This document shows, piece by piece, positions 10,204 through 18,069 of a DNA stretch of 18,627 bases. Each line of letters opens with the position of its first letter. Positions within the stretch are counted from its first letter, which is position 1. The notes below the pieces were generated by a model that was not told the DNA's origin, made no database searches, and saw only the letters and a list, made by a program, of their open reading frames with translations. This DNA is from Herminiimonas sp. (GTDB taxonomy: Bacteria > Pseudomonadota > Gammaproteobacteria > Burkholderiales > Burkholderiaceae), in the NCBI GenBank assembly GCA_014377155.1, contig JACMQD010000174.1:1-18627 (forward strand), written 5' to 3'. The translations under genes were made by a program, and so were the position numbers.

Positions 10204-10304
10204 CGGATACACTTTCTGCAAGCCAACTTTGGAATGTGCGGGAACGCGCTTCGAGAGTCAGATTGGTCAAATGTTCGCATTCGTGCGACGGACGGAGGCA
10301 ATCG

Positions 10305-10967
10305 ATGCATAAAATTCGCGTATGGGACTTGCCGGTACGTTCGTTCCATTGGACTCTGGTCATGCTCGTGATCGCCGCGGTGGTGACACAAAAAATCGGT
10401 GGGGCGGCCATGATCTGGCATTTTCGCTGCGGTTACAGCATTTTGACGCTGGTCCTGTTTCGCATCGTGTGGGGCATGCAGGGCACGCTGTACGCCCGAT
10501 TTTCAGAATTTCGTCATGCGCCGTCGGTGATCATTGCTTATCTGAAATCCTGGACAAGCGCGCACCAGGGTCAGCAGTACCTCGGACACAATCCTGTCGG
10601 CGGGCTGGCGGTATTCGGTTTTCTTGCCATCCTGGCCTTGCAGGCGGTTAGTGGCTTGTTGTCAAACGATGCCAATGAGAGCGAAGGACCCTTTGCCAAG
10701 CTGGTCGGGAACCAGTGGTCGGACCGTTTTACCTGGTTTCACCAAGAAATCGGTGCTACTTTGCTTTACGTGTTCATTACCACGCACGTTGCGGCGATCG
10801 CCTATTACGCCTATCGGAAAAACAATCTTGTCACACCCATGATCAACGGCGACAAGTGGACCGCGCTAGGCGCCATGCCTGCGGACGATAGCCCGGGTAA
10901 CCGCTTGATGGCGTTATTGATCCTGATCCTATGCGCGGCAGCGGTATGGGTTATCGTGCAGGTTTGA
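10305..10967 (+). CDS. Cytochrome b561, Ni/Fe-hydrogenase cytochrome b-like type
   Basis: The product is 220 residues with four to five transmembrane helices. Likely heme-b ligands in or near the helices are His15 (SFHWTLV), His39 (WHFRCGY), His146 (WFHQEIG) and His161 (THVAAIAYY). The YLGHNPVGG segment at 92-100 is typical of the short hydrogenase-type b561 group. Such proteins move electrons across the inner membrane, often to or from quinone. I chose ATG 10305 because GGAGG lies at 10294-10298, six bases upstream, and the protein then starts in the family way (KIRVWDLPVRSFHW). The longer in-frame start at 10161 would make the secF terminator coding. No hydrogenase or c-type cytochrome gene is nearby, so its partner is unknown. 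It converges on the MarR gene with a 15-bp gap. Confidence 0.9.
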   Translation: MHKIRVWDLPVRSFHWTLVMLVIAAVVTQKIGGAAMIWHFRCGYSILTLVLFRIVWGMQGTLYARFSEFRHAPSVIIAYLKSWTSAHQGQQYLGHNPVGGLAVFGFLAILALQAVSGLLSNDANESEGPFAKLVGNQWSDRFTWFHQEIGATLLYVFITTHVAAIAYYAYRKNNLVTPMINGDKWTALGAMPADDSPGNRLMALLILILCAAAVWVIVQV

Positions 10968-10982
10968 TGACACCTATGAATT

Positions 10983-11435
10983 TTAATCTTTGCCGGTGGC
11001 ATCCAGCGTCGTTTTCAACTTGGTCAGCTGCTTTTCCAGAGCCGCGAAATCCGCTTCGGCGTAATCACCGAAGGGCTGTTGGCAAAATGCGATGTGCGCC
11101 GTGAATACCCGCTCGAATTCGCTTTGACCGCCCTCGGTCAGCTGCACAATCGTACTGCGGCGATCTTCCATTTTGCGACCGCGCCTGACCAGACCTTTTT
11201 CCTCCAGCCTGTCGACCACGCCGGTGAGTGTGCCTTTGGTGATCAGGGTTTTTTCCCCGAGTTCCTTAAATGTCATGCCGCTGGTATTGCCGAGCGTGGC
11301 GATGATGTCGAATTGCGATGGGGTCAGACCCGACTTGCGCGCTTGGGCACCCGACACCTTTTCGAAGGCGTGATAACACTCTGCCAGCAGCCGTACACTG
11401 CGAAGAAAACGTTTGTTCATATTGTTGTGTTCCAT
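10983..11435 (-). CDS. MarR-family transcriptional regulator
   Basis: The product is about 150 residues, or 145 if the second ATG (11420) is used. It has a winged helix-turn-helix core: LTPSQFDIIATLGNTSGMTFKEL, then the recognition region LITKGTLTGVVDRLEEKGLV and the wing RRGRKMEDRRSTIVQLTEGG. MarR dimers bind palindromic DNA and release it when they bind a small molecule or become oxidised. Two cysteines are present, at 15 and 113 when numbered from the ATG at 11420. Neither start has a good Shine-Dalgarno sequence; GGA lies 10 nt before 11420. The frame remains open upstream to 11477 but would run into the terminator, so I excluded that. The gene lies downstream of the b561-YceI-YceI series, suggesting that it controls those genes. 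Confidence 0.88.
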   Translation of the reverse strand: MEHNNMNKRFLRSVRLLAECYHAFEKVSGAQARKSGLTPSQFDIIATLGNTSGMTFKELGEKTLITKGTLTGVVDRLEEKGLVRRGRKMEDRRSTIVQLTEGGQSEFERVFTAHIAFCQQPFGDYAEADFAALEKQLTKLKTTLDATGKD

Positions 11436-11460
11436 GTGCGTTGGCGTGTGCGCAAATGGA

Positions 11461-11486
11461 AAAGCCGGTGAAGCCACCGGCTTTTC
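11461..11486 (-). terminator. Strong hairpin terminator after the first YceI gene
   Basis: AAAAGCCGGTG (11461-11471) and CACCGGCTTTT (11476-11486) form a perfect 11-bp stem with a 4-nt loop. Read on the minus strand it lies 16 bp after the YceI stop and is followed by a T-run, so it should end the b561-YceI-YceI transcript. It should at least weaken read-through into the MarR gene. Confidence 0.85.
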
Positions 11487-11501
11487 AAAGGGCAGAATGG
11501 A

Positions 11502-12068
11502 TCAGTCGGCCTTGACCGCTTCGACCTGGATAGCCAGCTTGACTTCCGGCGCGAAACGCGGGGTTGCATAATTCAGGCCAAAATCGGTGCGCTTGAATTC
11601 GGCAGTGGCGTCGGCGCCGCACACTTCGCGTTTGAGCATCGGATGCTCGATGCACTTGAATTTATTGATTTTCAGTGTCACGGGTTTGGTTATGCCCAAT
11701 AACGTCAGGTCGCCTTCGACCGACACCGGCGTGTCGCCCTCGAATTTCATCGACTTGCCTTTATAGGTCACCGTAGGAAATTTCTCGACGTTGAACATAT
11801 CGGGGCCCTTGGCGTGGTCATTCATTTTTGCATGGCCGAAATTGAGCGAGCTGGCATCGATCTGAATATCCAGCGTGCCGGTCTTGGCTGCGCGGTCGAG
11901 GACCACCTTGCCGCTTGTTTTTTCGAACTTGCCACGCCAGACCGAAATGCCCATGTGGTCGGCCTCGAAGCTCGGGTAGGTGTGATTCGGCTCGATGTTA
12001 TAGGTCTGGGAGAATGCGGATACCGAACTGACTGCAAACAACGCCATCATTAGGGTCTTCAATTTCAT
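11502..12068 (-). CDS. YceI-family periplasmic lipocalin-like protein (cysteine-containing)
   Basis: The product is 188 residues. A signal peptide covers about 1-20 ([20 protein letters not shown]). The mature part is a YceI beta-barrel, with [18 protein letters not shown] at the start and [28 protein letters not shown] and [13 protein letters not shown] further on. Two cysteines in [18 protein letters not shown] could form a disulfide once exported. YceI proteins bind long isoprenoid or other amphipathic lipids in a hydrophobic tunnel. GAGGAAA lies six bases before the ATG. It follows the second YceI gene by 54 bp and the b561 gene further upstream, and resembles bcnA-type bacterial lipocalins of Burkholderia. 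Confidence 0.93.
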   Translation of the reverse strand: MKLKTLMMALFAVSSVSAFSQTYNIEPNHTYPSFEADHMGISVWRGKFEKTSGKVVLDRAAKTGTLDIQIDASSLNFGHAKMNDHAKGPDMFNVEKFPTVTYKGKSMKFEGDTPVSVEGDLTLLGITKPVTLKINKFKCIEHPMLKREVCGADATAEFKRTDFGLNYATPRFAPEVKLAIQVEAVKAD

Positions 12069-12122
12069 TGTTTTCCTCGCTTGGGGTGGGGGTTATCTAC
12101 TGCTGAAGTCTATATGGGACGT

Positions 12123-12695
12123 TTATTGCGCTGCGACAACGCGGAATTTGATGGCCACTTCATCTGCGACCATGCCGGTATCTTTCCACTCGCCTTCGCC
12201 GATATTGAATGTCAGGCGCTTGATCGGCAGCGTGCCTTCGAATACCTGGCTGGTGCCATCCTTCCTGATCGTCAGCGGGAAACTGACATCGGCGGTCTTG
12301 CCCTTGATGGTGAGCTTGCCGGTGACGTCGAATTTGCCAGCCGCGCCGGGCTTGATGGCGCTCGACACGAAGGTCGCTTTCGGAAACTGCGCGGCATTGA
12401 ACCATTCTTTCTTCAGCACTTCCTTGTTGTATTCCGGGTCGCCCAGGTCGAAGCTCGGCATGTCGATGGCGATGGTGGCTTTCGCCGCTTCAGGCTTGCC
12501 GCTGTCGAAATCGATTTGCGCGTCGAATTTCTTGAATTTCGCTTCGACTGGCACGTTCAATTGTTTGAACACGATCGTGACGTTACTCTTGCCTTGATCG
12601 ACCCTGAGGGCAGCGACGGCAACGCCAGCCACCGCAAGGCCCAGCACAACGACAGCTGTCCGGTGAAGGCGATGGACATGGGGAGAAAGAAACAT
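12123..12695 (-). CDS. YceI-family exported protein (cysteine-free)
   Basis: The product is 190 residues. The N-terminus is basic, then VVVLGLAVAGVAVA, a likely signal peptide cleaved near residue 29. The mature part is a YceI barrel with FDSGKPEAAKATIAIDM, EWFNAAQFPKATFVSS, FDVTGKLTIKGKTADVSFPL and a family-like end. Unlike its neighbour it has no cysteine, so the two paralogues are diverged rather than a recent duplication. AAGGAA lies six bases before the ATG. The gene starts 30 bp after the b561 stop, so the two are surely co-transcribed. By analogy it should bind hydrophobic molecules in the periplasm. Confidence 0.92.
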   Translation of the reverse strand: MFLSPHVHRLHRTAVVVLGLAVAGVAVAALRVDQGKSNVTIVFKQLNVPVEAKFKKFDAQIDFDSGKPEAAKATIAIDMPSFDLGDPEYNKEVLKKEWFNAAQFPKATFVSSAIKPGAAGKFDVTGKLTIKGKTADVSFPLTIRKDGTSQVFEGTLPIKRLTFNIGEGEWKDTGMVADEVAIKFRVVAAQ

Positions 12696-12725
12696 GCGGA
12701 TTCCTTTTAAATTGATAAATCGGTG

Positions 12726-13250
12726 CTACGGCAGGATGCGCTTGAACACACCGTCGCGCTCGATGAAATGATGTTTTAGCGCCGCCAGTACGTGCAGGCA
12801 AAAAACCGCGAGCAAGGTGACATTGAGCCAGTAGTGCACCAGTTTCAGGACCGGCTTCCATTCCTGATTGGCATCGATCAGTACCGGCAGCGGGAGAATG
12901 CCGAGGTAGACCACTGGCACGCCCGCCGACAGGCTGTAGAAATATCCGGAAAGCGGCACCGCGAAAATCAGGCAGTACAGCAGCACATGCGACACGCCGG
13001 CGGCCTTTTGCTGCCAGTGCGGCATGCTGTGCGGATAATGCGGCGCCGGATGCGTCAGGCGCCAGAGCAGACGTGCGCACGACAAACCGAGAATCGTGAT
13101 GCCCAGCCATTTGTGCCAAGAAAAATACCGTAACTTGGTCGGCGTCAGACCAGGTATGTCGACCATCGTTAGGCCTAGCGCGAAAGTGGACACGATCAGG
13201 ATCGCCATCATCCAGTGCAGCAGCATTGCAGTTTTGGTATACCGTTGCAT
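12726..13250 (-). CDS. Cytochrome b561 (CybB/YceJ-like), inner-membrane di-heme protein
   Basis: The product is 174 residues with four transmembrane helices and the four expected histidine ligands: His12 (LLHWMMA), His46 (SWHKWLG), His139 (LVHYWLN) and His153 (CLHVLAAL). Family members hold two b-type hemes and exchange electrons with ubiquinol; CybB is a superoxide:ubiquinone oxidoreductase. The neighbour yceI is conserved in E. coli (yceJ-yceI) and in the Burkholderia bcn locus. It is the first gene of the b561-YceI-YceI transcript. The predicted promoter overlaps a palindrome immediately upstream (13266-13294) and leaves only a very short 5' leader. Confidence 0.92.
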   Translation of the reverse strand: MQRYTKTAMLLHWMMAILIVSTFALGLTMVDIPGLTPTKLRYFSWHKWLGITILGLSCARLLWRLTHPAPHYPHSMPHWQQKAAGVSHVLLYCLIFAVPLSGYFYSLSAGVPVVYLGILPLPVLIDANQEWKPVLKLVHYWLNVTLLAVFCLHVLAALKHHFIERDGVFKRILP

Positions 13251-13265
13251 AGTATTGCTTGTAGA

Positions 13266-13294
13266 TTATTAGTTCTAGTTAGGACTAATACTAA
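13266..13294 (-). promoter_or_regulatory. Predicted promoter and operator of the b561-YceI operon
   Basis: On the minus strand TTAGTA (13294-13289) and TAATAA (13271-13266) are 17 bp apart and form a reasonable -35/-10 pair. ATTAGT (13268-13273) and ACTAAT (13284-13289) are perfect inverted half-sites with a 10-bp spacer that together fill the region between the two boxes. An overlapping GTTAG-N8-CTAAC repeat (13278-13295) is also present. A dimeric repressor bound here would block RNA polymerase, and the MarR protein of the same locus is the obvious candidate. Confidence 0.55.
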
Positions 13295-13341
13295 CAAACA
13301 TTGTCATGGCGCGATGGATTTGATTGCAATGCTGCCGGTTT

Positions 13342-14795
<1,454 letters not shown>

Positions 14796-14841
14796 CAGTC
14801 AAACTTGAAAGCGCGCCGCTATAAAGAGTTGGTTTTGATAG

Positions 14842-14869
14842 TTTGGTGCAATAAGCGCAATGCTATAAT
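14842..14869 (+). promoter_or_regulatory. Promoter of the GST gene
   Basis: A consensus TATAAT at 14864-14869 is preceded by TG at 14861-14862, giving an extended -10 only 27 bp before the ATG. TTTGGT at 14842-14847 is a weak -35 at 16 bp. The predicted transcript would have a leader of about 20 nt. Confidence 0.65.
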
Positions 14870-14896
14870 CGTGTCAAATTTATTTTGTAAGCATCT

Positions 14897-15505
14897 ATGA
14901 AACTCATCGGTTCAATCGCCAGTCCTTATGTTCGCAAGGTCCGCATCGTCATGGCGGAAAAGAAGCTCGACTACGCTTTTTTTCTCGAAAACGTCTGGGC
15001 CGAGGATTCTGCGATCCAGCAGTCCAACCCGCTGGGCAAAGTGCCATGCCTGGTGATGGAAGACGGCGGCGCAATGTTCGACTCGCGTGTAATAGTCGAG
15101 TATCTCGATACCCTGACACCGGTCTGCAAGCTCATTCCCGTCAACGGCCGTGAACGCGCCGAGGTGAAATGCTGGGAAGCGCTCGCCGACGGCGTCGCCG
15201 ACGCGGCCATTCTGATTCGCCTGGAAAAAACCCAGCGCGCCGAAGAAAAGCAGAGCACCGAATGGATCGACCGCCAGATGTCGAAAGTGCGGGCCGGATT
15301 GAAAGCGATGTCGGCCGGTTTGGGCGAGACGCCGTTCTGCGCCGGCAACTACTACACACTGGCAGATGTCGCAGCGGGCTGCACACTCGGCTGGGTGTCG
15401 TTCCGCTTTCCCGAAATCGACTGGCGCGGTGATTATCCCAACCTTGCCAAGCTCTTCGATAAACTCTCCGAGCGGCCATCGTTCAAGGATACCGTTCCGC
15501 AGTAG
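14897..15505 (+). CDS. yibF: Glutathione S-transferase, YibF-like
   Basis: The product is 202 residues. The N-terminal thioredoxin-fold domain (1-78) has the SPYVRKVRI motif at 9-17, where the small residue at 9 takes the catalytic position. NPLGKVPCLV and FDSRVIVEYLD bind the glutathione backbone. The all-helical C-terminal domain contains EALADGVADA and LADVAAGCTLGW. Length and spacing agree closely with E. coli YibF, a GST of unknown substrate, so the symbol rests on similarity. It is probably cytoplasmic. It has its own promoter and is divergent from purB. No strong Shine-Dalgarno sequence precedes the ATG, but the N-terminus is family-like. Confidence 0.92.
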   Translation: MKLIGSIASPYVRKVRIVMAEKKLDYAFFLENVWAEDSAIQQSNPLGKVPCLVMEDGGAMFDSRVIVEYLDTLTPVCKLIPVNGRERAEVKCWEALADGVADAAILIRLEKTQRAEEKQSTEWIDRQMSKVRAGLKAMSAGLGETPFCAGNYYTLADVAAGCTLGWVSFRFPEIDWRGDYPNLAKLFDKLSERPSFKDTVPQ

Positions 15506-15525
15506 ACAGCTCGTTCGAGACGTTA

Positions 15526-15552
15526 AAAATGGCGCATCGGTTGCGCCATTTT
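15526..15552. terminator. Bidirectional terminator between the GST and peroxiredoxin genes
   Basis: AAAATGGCGCA (15526-15536) and TGCGCCATTTT (15542-15552) make a perfect 11-bp stem with a 5-nt loop. A-rich and T-rich flanks lie on both sides. It is 20 bp after the GST stop and 29 bp after the end of the convergent peroxiredoxin gene, so it can serve both. Confidence 0.85.
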
Positions 15553-15581
15553 CAATTCATGGGCTGCCGGTTGACGCGTTT

Positions 15582-16100
15582 CTATGATTCCATCATCGAT
15601 TGACCCGGCTGCCAGCCACAGGCGGTCGAGCCGCCTGCCTGCAGCGCCAGCAAGGTGCGCAGGGTTTCTTCAGTCGACCGGCCGACTTTGCTGCTGTTGA
15701 TCGTGACCGATTCGACAATGCCATCGGGATTGACGATGAAGGTGGCGCGATTGGCAAATCCTTCCGCCGACAGCACGCCGCATCCCTGCGCCAGGCCGCG
15801 CGTCAGGTCGCCGATCAGCGGAAACGCCAGCTTGCCAAGCACATGTTCGGTCCAGGCCAGATGGCAATTCACCGAATCGACGGAAGCGCCTACCAGCACC
15901 GCACCGGCTCTTTCGAACTGCTCGTGCAATTGATTGAAACTTTGGATTTCGGTCGGGCAGACGGTTGAAAAATCGAGCGGATAGAAAAACAGCACCAGCC
16001 ATTTGCCTTCGTAATCGGCCAGGTTGATCGGCTTGTATTGGCCGTCCGGCATCAGCGCTTCCCCTTTGAAATGTGGTAAGGGCTGTCCTATTGTTAACAT
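15582..16100 (-). CDS. 2-Cys peroxiredoxin (AhpC/TSA family)
   Basis: The product is 172 residues in a thioredoxin fold. The peroxidatic Cys48 is in PLDFSTVCPTE, matching P..(T/S)..C. A C-terminal Cys161 in STACGWQPG is the probable resolving residue, as in typical 2-Cys enzymes. Other cysteines are at 79 and 107. It should reduce hydrogen peroxide, organic peroxides or peroxynitrite with electrons from thioredoxin or a similar donor in the cytoplasm. It is shorter than AhpC (about 187 residues) and lies without ahpF. The gene has its own promoter with a palindrome upstream and ends at a shared terminator. Regulation by the OxyR encoded in this window is possible, but no OxyR site was seen. 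Confidence 0.92.
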   Translation of the reverse strand: MLTIGQPLPHFKGEALMPDGQYKPINLADYEGKWLVLFFYPLDFSTVCPTEIQSFNQLHEQFERAGAVLVGASVDSVNCHLAWTEHVLGKLAFPLIGDLTRGLAQGCGVLSAEGFANRATFIVNPDGIVESVTINSSKVGRSTEETLRTLLALQAGGSTACGWQPGQSMMES

Positions 16101-16146
16101 GGTGAGCTTTCTTTTTGGAAAGTTTTAGTGACCGGAGACCTGGGCC

Positions 16147-16175
16147 ATAATAATGCGAAATAATGTTCGCATCAA
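16147..16175 (-). promoter_or_regulatory. Peroxiredoxin promoter with a palindromic operator candidate
   Basis: On the minus strand TTGATG (16175-16170) and TATTAT (16152-16147) are exactly 17 bp apart, 46 bp before the peroxiredoxin start. ATGCGAA (16153-16159) and TTCGCAT (16166-16172) are perfect inverted arms with a 6-bp spacer, placed inside the spacer and over the edge of the -35. Confidence 0.6.
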
Positions 16176-16191
16176 TCGGACAACCGTTCTT

Positions 16192-16220
16192 ATGCCGTGT
16201 TCCCGAACGGACACGGGCAT
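16192..16220. repeat. Hairpin between the glutamate-synthase-like and peroxiredoxin genes
   Basis: ATGCCGTGT (16192-16200) and ACACGGGCAT (16211-16220) pair over nine base pairs with one bulged base and a 10-nt loop. It lies about 120 bp after the end of the gltB-like gene and has no T-run on either side, so a terminator role is doubtful. The remaining 16221-16342 contains only short unrecognisable frames. Confidence 0.4.
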
Positions 16221-16342
16221 GATCGGGACCCCTGATGGTGCCCCGCATTACCTGGATCGCGTCGCTCAAGAACATGCCGATGGGCTTCAAGATCGGCGCC
16301 AACTCAAGGTTGTGGAGTCAGATGTGGCGCCTGATGAATCGC

Positions 16343-17953
16343 CTAGTGAATCGGATGAAACGATTCGGCACGCGACATGGGCCAATAAGTGGCAAATACT
16401 TCCGGCAAGGTATCGACCAGCGTCCGGTCCAGCAATTGCCCGGGTTCCAAATACGGCAGTAGTGCCGACGCCAGCATCACCTTGTTGGGCGATACGCGCC
16501 GGACGATATGGCGCGGCTTGAGGTCGGAAGGATGGCGCAGTCCGGCGGCGGCGATCAGTTCGGCCAGGGCTTTAAGCGTGTTGTCGTGAAAGTGCGCCAC
16601 CCGGTCGGCCTTGTCAGGGACGACCAGCGCGCGCATGCGCAATGGGTCCTGGGTGGTCACGCCGGTCGGGCAAGTCCCGGTGTGGCATGACAACGACTGA
16701 ATGCACCCCAAGGCGAACATGAACCCACGCGCCGAATTGCACCAGTCGGCACCGAGCGCAATGGTGCGCGCGACATCGAAGGCGGTAATGATCTTGCCGG
16801 AAGCGCCGATCCTGACCTGCTCACGCAAGCCGGTACCCACCAGCGTGTTATGCACCAGTAGCAATGCTTCCTGCAGTGGTACGCCGACATGATCGGTGAA
16901 TTCGACCGGTGCCGCGCCGGTACCGCCTTCGCCGCCATCGACCACGATGAAGTCCGGTGTAATCCCGGTTTGCAGCATGGCCTTGACGATGCCGAAAAAT
17001 TCCCACGGATGGCCGATGGCAAGCTTGAAACCGGTCGGCTTGCCACCCGACAGCGTGCGCAGTTTCTCAATGAACTGCAACAGCCCGACCGGCGTGCTGA
17101 AGGCCGAGTGACTGGCCGGCGAAATACAATCGACCCCCACCGGTACGCCGCGCGCATCGGCGATTTCGATCGTCACCTTGGCGCCGGGAAGCACTCCGCC
17201 ATGGCCCGGCTTGGCACCTTGCGACAATTTGACTTCGATCATCTTGACCTGTGGCGTGGTGGCGCTGGCGGCAAAACGTTCGTCGCAAAACCTGCCGTCA
17301 TCGTCGCGGCAGCCGAAATAGCCCGAACCGATTTCCCACACCAGGTCGCCGCCCGGCATCGACGGATCCTCCGGCCGGTGATAACGGCTGATGCTGCCTT
17401 CGCCGGTGTCGTGCATGAAGCCACCGATCTCGGCGCCGCGGTTCAGCGCACGGATGGCGTTGGCCGATAGCGAGCCGAAGCTCATTGCCGAGATGTTGAA
17501 CACACTGGCCGAATACGGCTGGGCACGGCCGGCGCCGATGGTGATGCGAAAGTCATGCGACGCAATCTTGGCCGGCACGATCGAATGATTGATCCACTCG
17601 TAGCCGGGCGCATAGACATCGAGCTGGGTACCGAACGGCCGCATGTCGAGGTCTTGTTTGGCGCGCTGGTAGACGATGGAGCGCTGGTTGCGCGAAAACG
17701 GGTTGCTTTCGGTATCGTCTTCCAGAAAATACTGTCGTATTTCAGGCCGGATCGATTCGAACATAAAGCGGAAATGCGCCAGAATCGGATAATTGCGGCG
17801 GATGGCGCGCCTGGTCTGGCGCAGGTCGGCAATGCCCAGCGCCGTTAGCGCGCCAGACAGAATCACCAGCCACCAGCCCCGGTTCATCAGGACGGCGATC
17901 GCCAGCGAAAGAACGAATACGGATGCGGCAATGGCGAACGCCAGATAACGCAT
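16343..17953 (-). CDS. Membrane-anchored FMN/Fe-S glutamate-synthase-like protein
   Basis: The product is 536 residues from ATG 17953. This start has GGGAG six bases upstream and opens with a hydrophobic hairpin. Two transmembrane segments lie within residues 1-45 (LAFAIAASVFVLSLAIAVLM, then WWLVILSGALTALGIADL). The rest matches the FMN-binding central domain of the glutamate synthase large subunit: SAMSFGSLSANAIRALNRGAE, KLSQGAKPGHGG, FIVVDGGEGGTGAAPVEF and GADWCNSARGFMFALGC. At about 418-429 is the 3Fe-4S motif C(5)C(4)C in CIQSLSCHTGTCPTG. The amidotransferase and GXGXG domains of GltB are absent, so it probably does not make glutamate from glutamine alone. Its role is not established. The frame stays open upstream to 18049 without a good start. 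It follows mnmA on the same strand with a 116-bp gap. Confidence 0.9.
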   Translation of the reverse strand: MRYLAFAIAASVFVLSLAIAVLMNRGWWLVILSGALTALGIADLRQTRRAIRRNYPILAHFRFMFESIRPEIRQYFLEDDTESNPFSRNQRSIVYQRAKQDLDMRPFGTQLDVYAPGYEWINHSIVPAKIASHDFRITIGAGRAQPYSASVFNISAMSFGSLSANAIRALNRGAEIGGFMHDTGEGSISRYHRPEDPSMPGGDLVWEIGSGYFGCRDDDGRFCDERFAASATTPQVKMIEVKLSQGAKPGHGGVLPGAKVTIEIADARGVPVGVDCISPASHSAFSTPVGLLQFIEKLRTLSGGKPTGFKLAIGHPWEFFGIVKAMLQTGITPDFIVVDGGEGGTGAAPVEFTDHVGVPLQEALLLVHNTLVGTGLREQVRIGASGKIITAFDVARTIALGADWCNSARGFMFALGCIQSLSCHTGTCPTGVTTQDPLRMRALVVPDKADRVAHFHDNTLKALAELIAAAGLRHPSDLKPRHIVRRVSPNKVMLASALLPYLEPGQLLDRTLVDTLPEVFATYWPMSRAESFHPIH

Positions 17954-18069
17954 GGGGAACTCCCGCAGCTGCATGTTGCGCATCGTAGCCTTGATTGAAG
18001 TGGATGATGACGGACTGTGCATGGCCAGTGTAACGCTGCCGCATAGCAATTACGCCGTGTAGCCGGTTT

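Noticed and set aside
10161..10304. Upstream in-frame extension of the hydrogenase-type b561 (start at 10161)
   Set aside because: It would translate through the secF terminator, and a strong GGAGG lies six bases before ATG 10305 where the family N-terminus begins.
16235..16462. 75-codon plus-strand frame overlapping the end of the glutamate-synthase-like gene
   Set aside because: No recognisable motif, no convincing Shine-Dalgarno sequence, and two thirds of it is antisense to a real gene.
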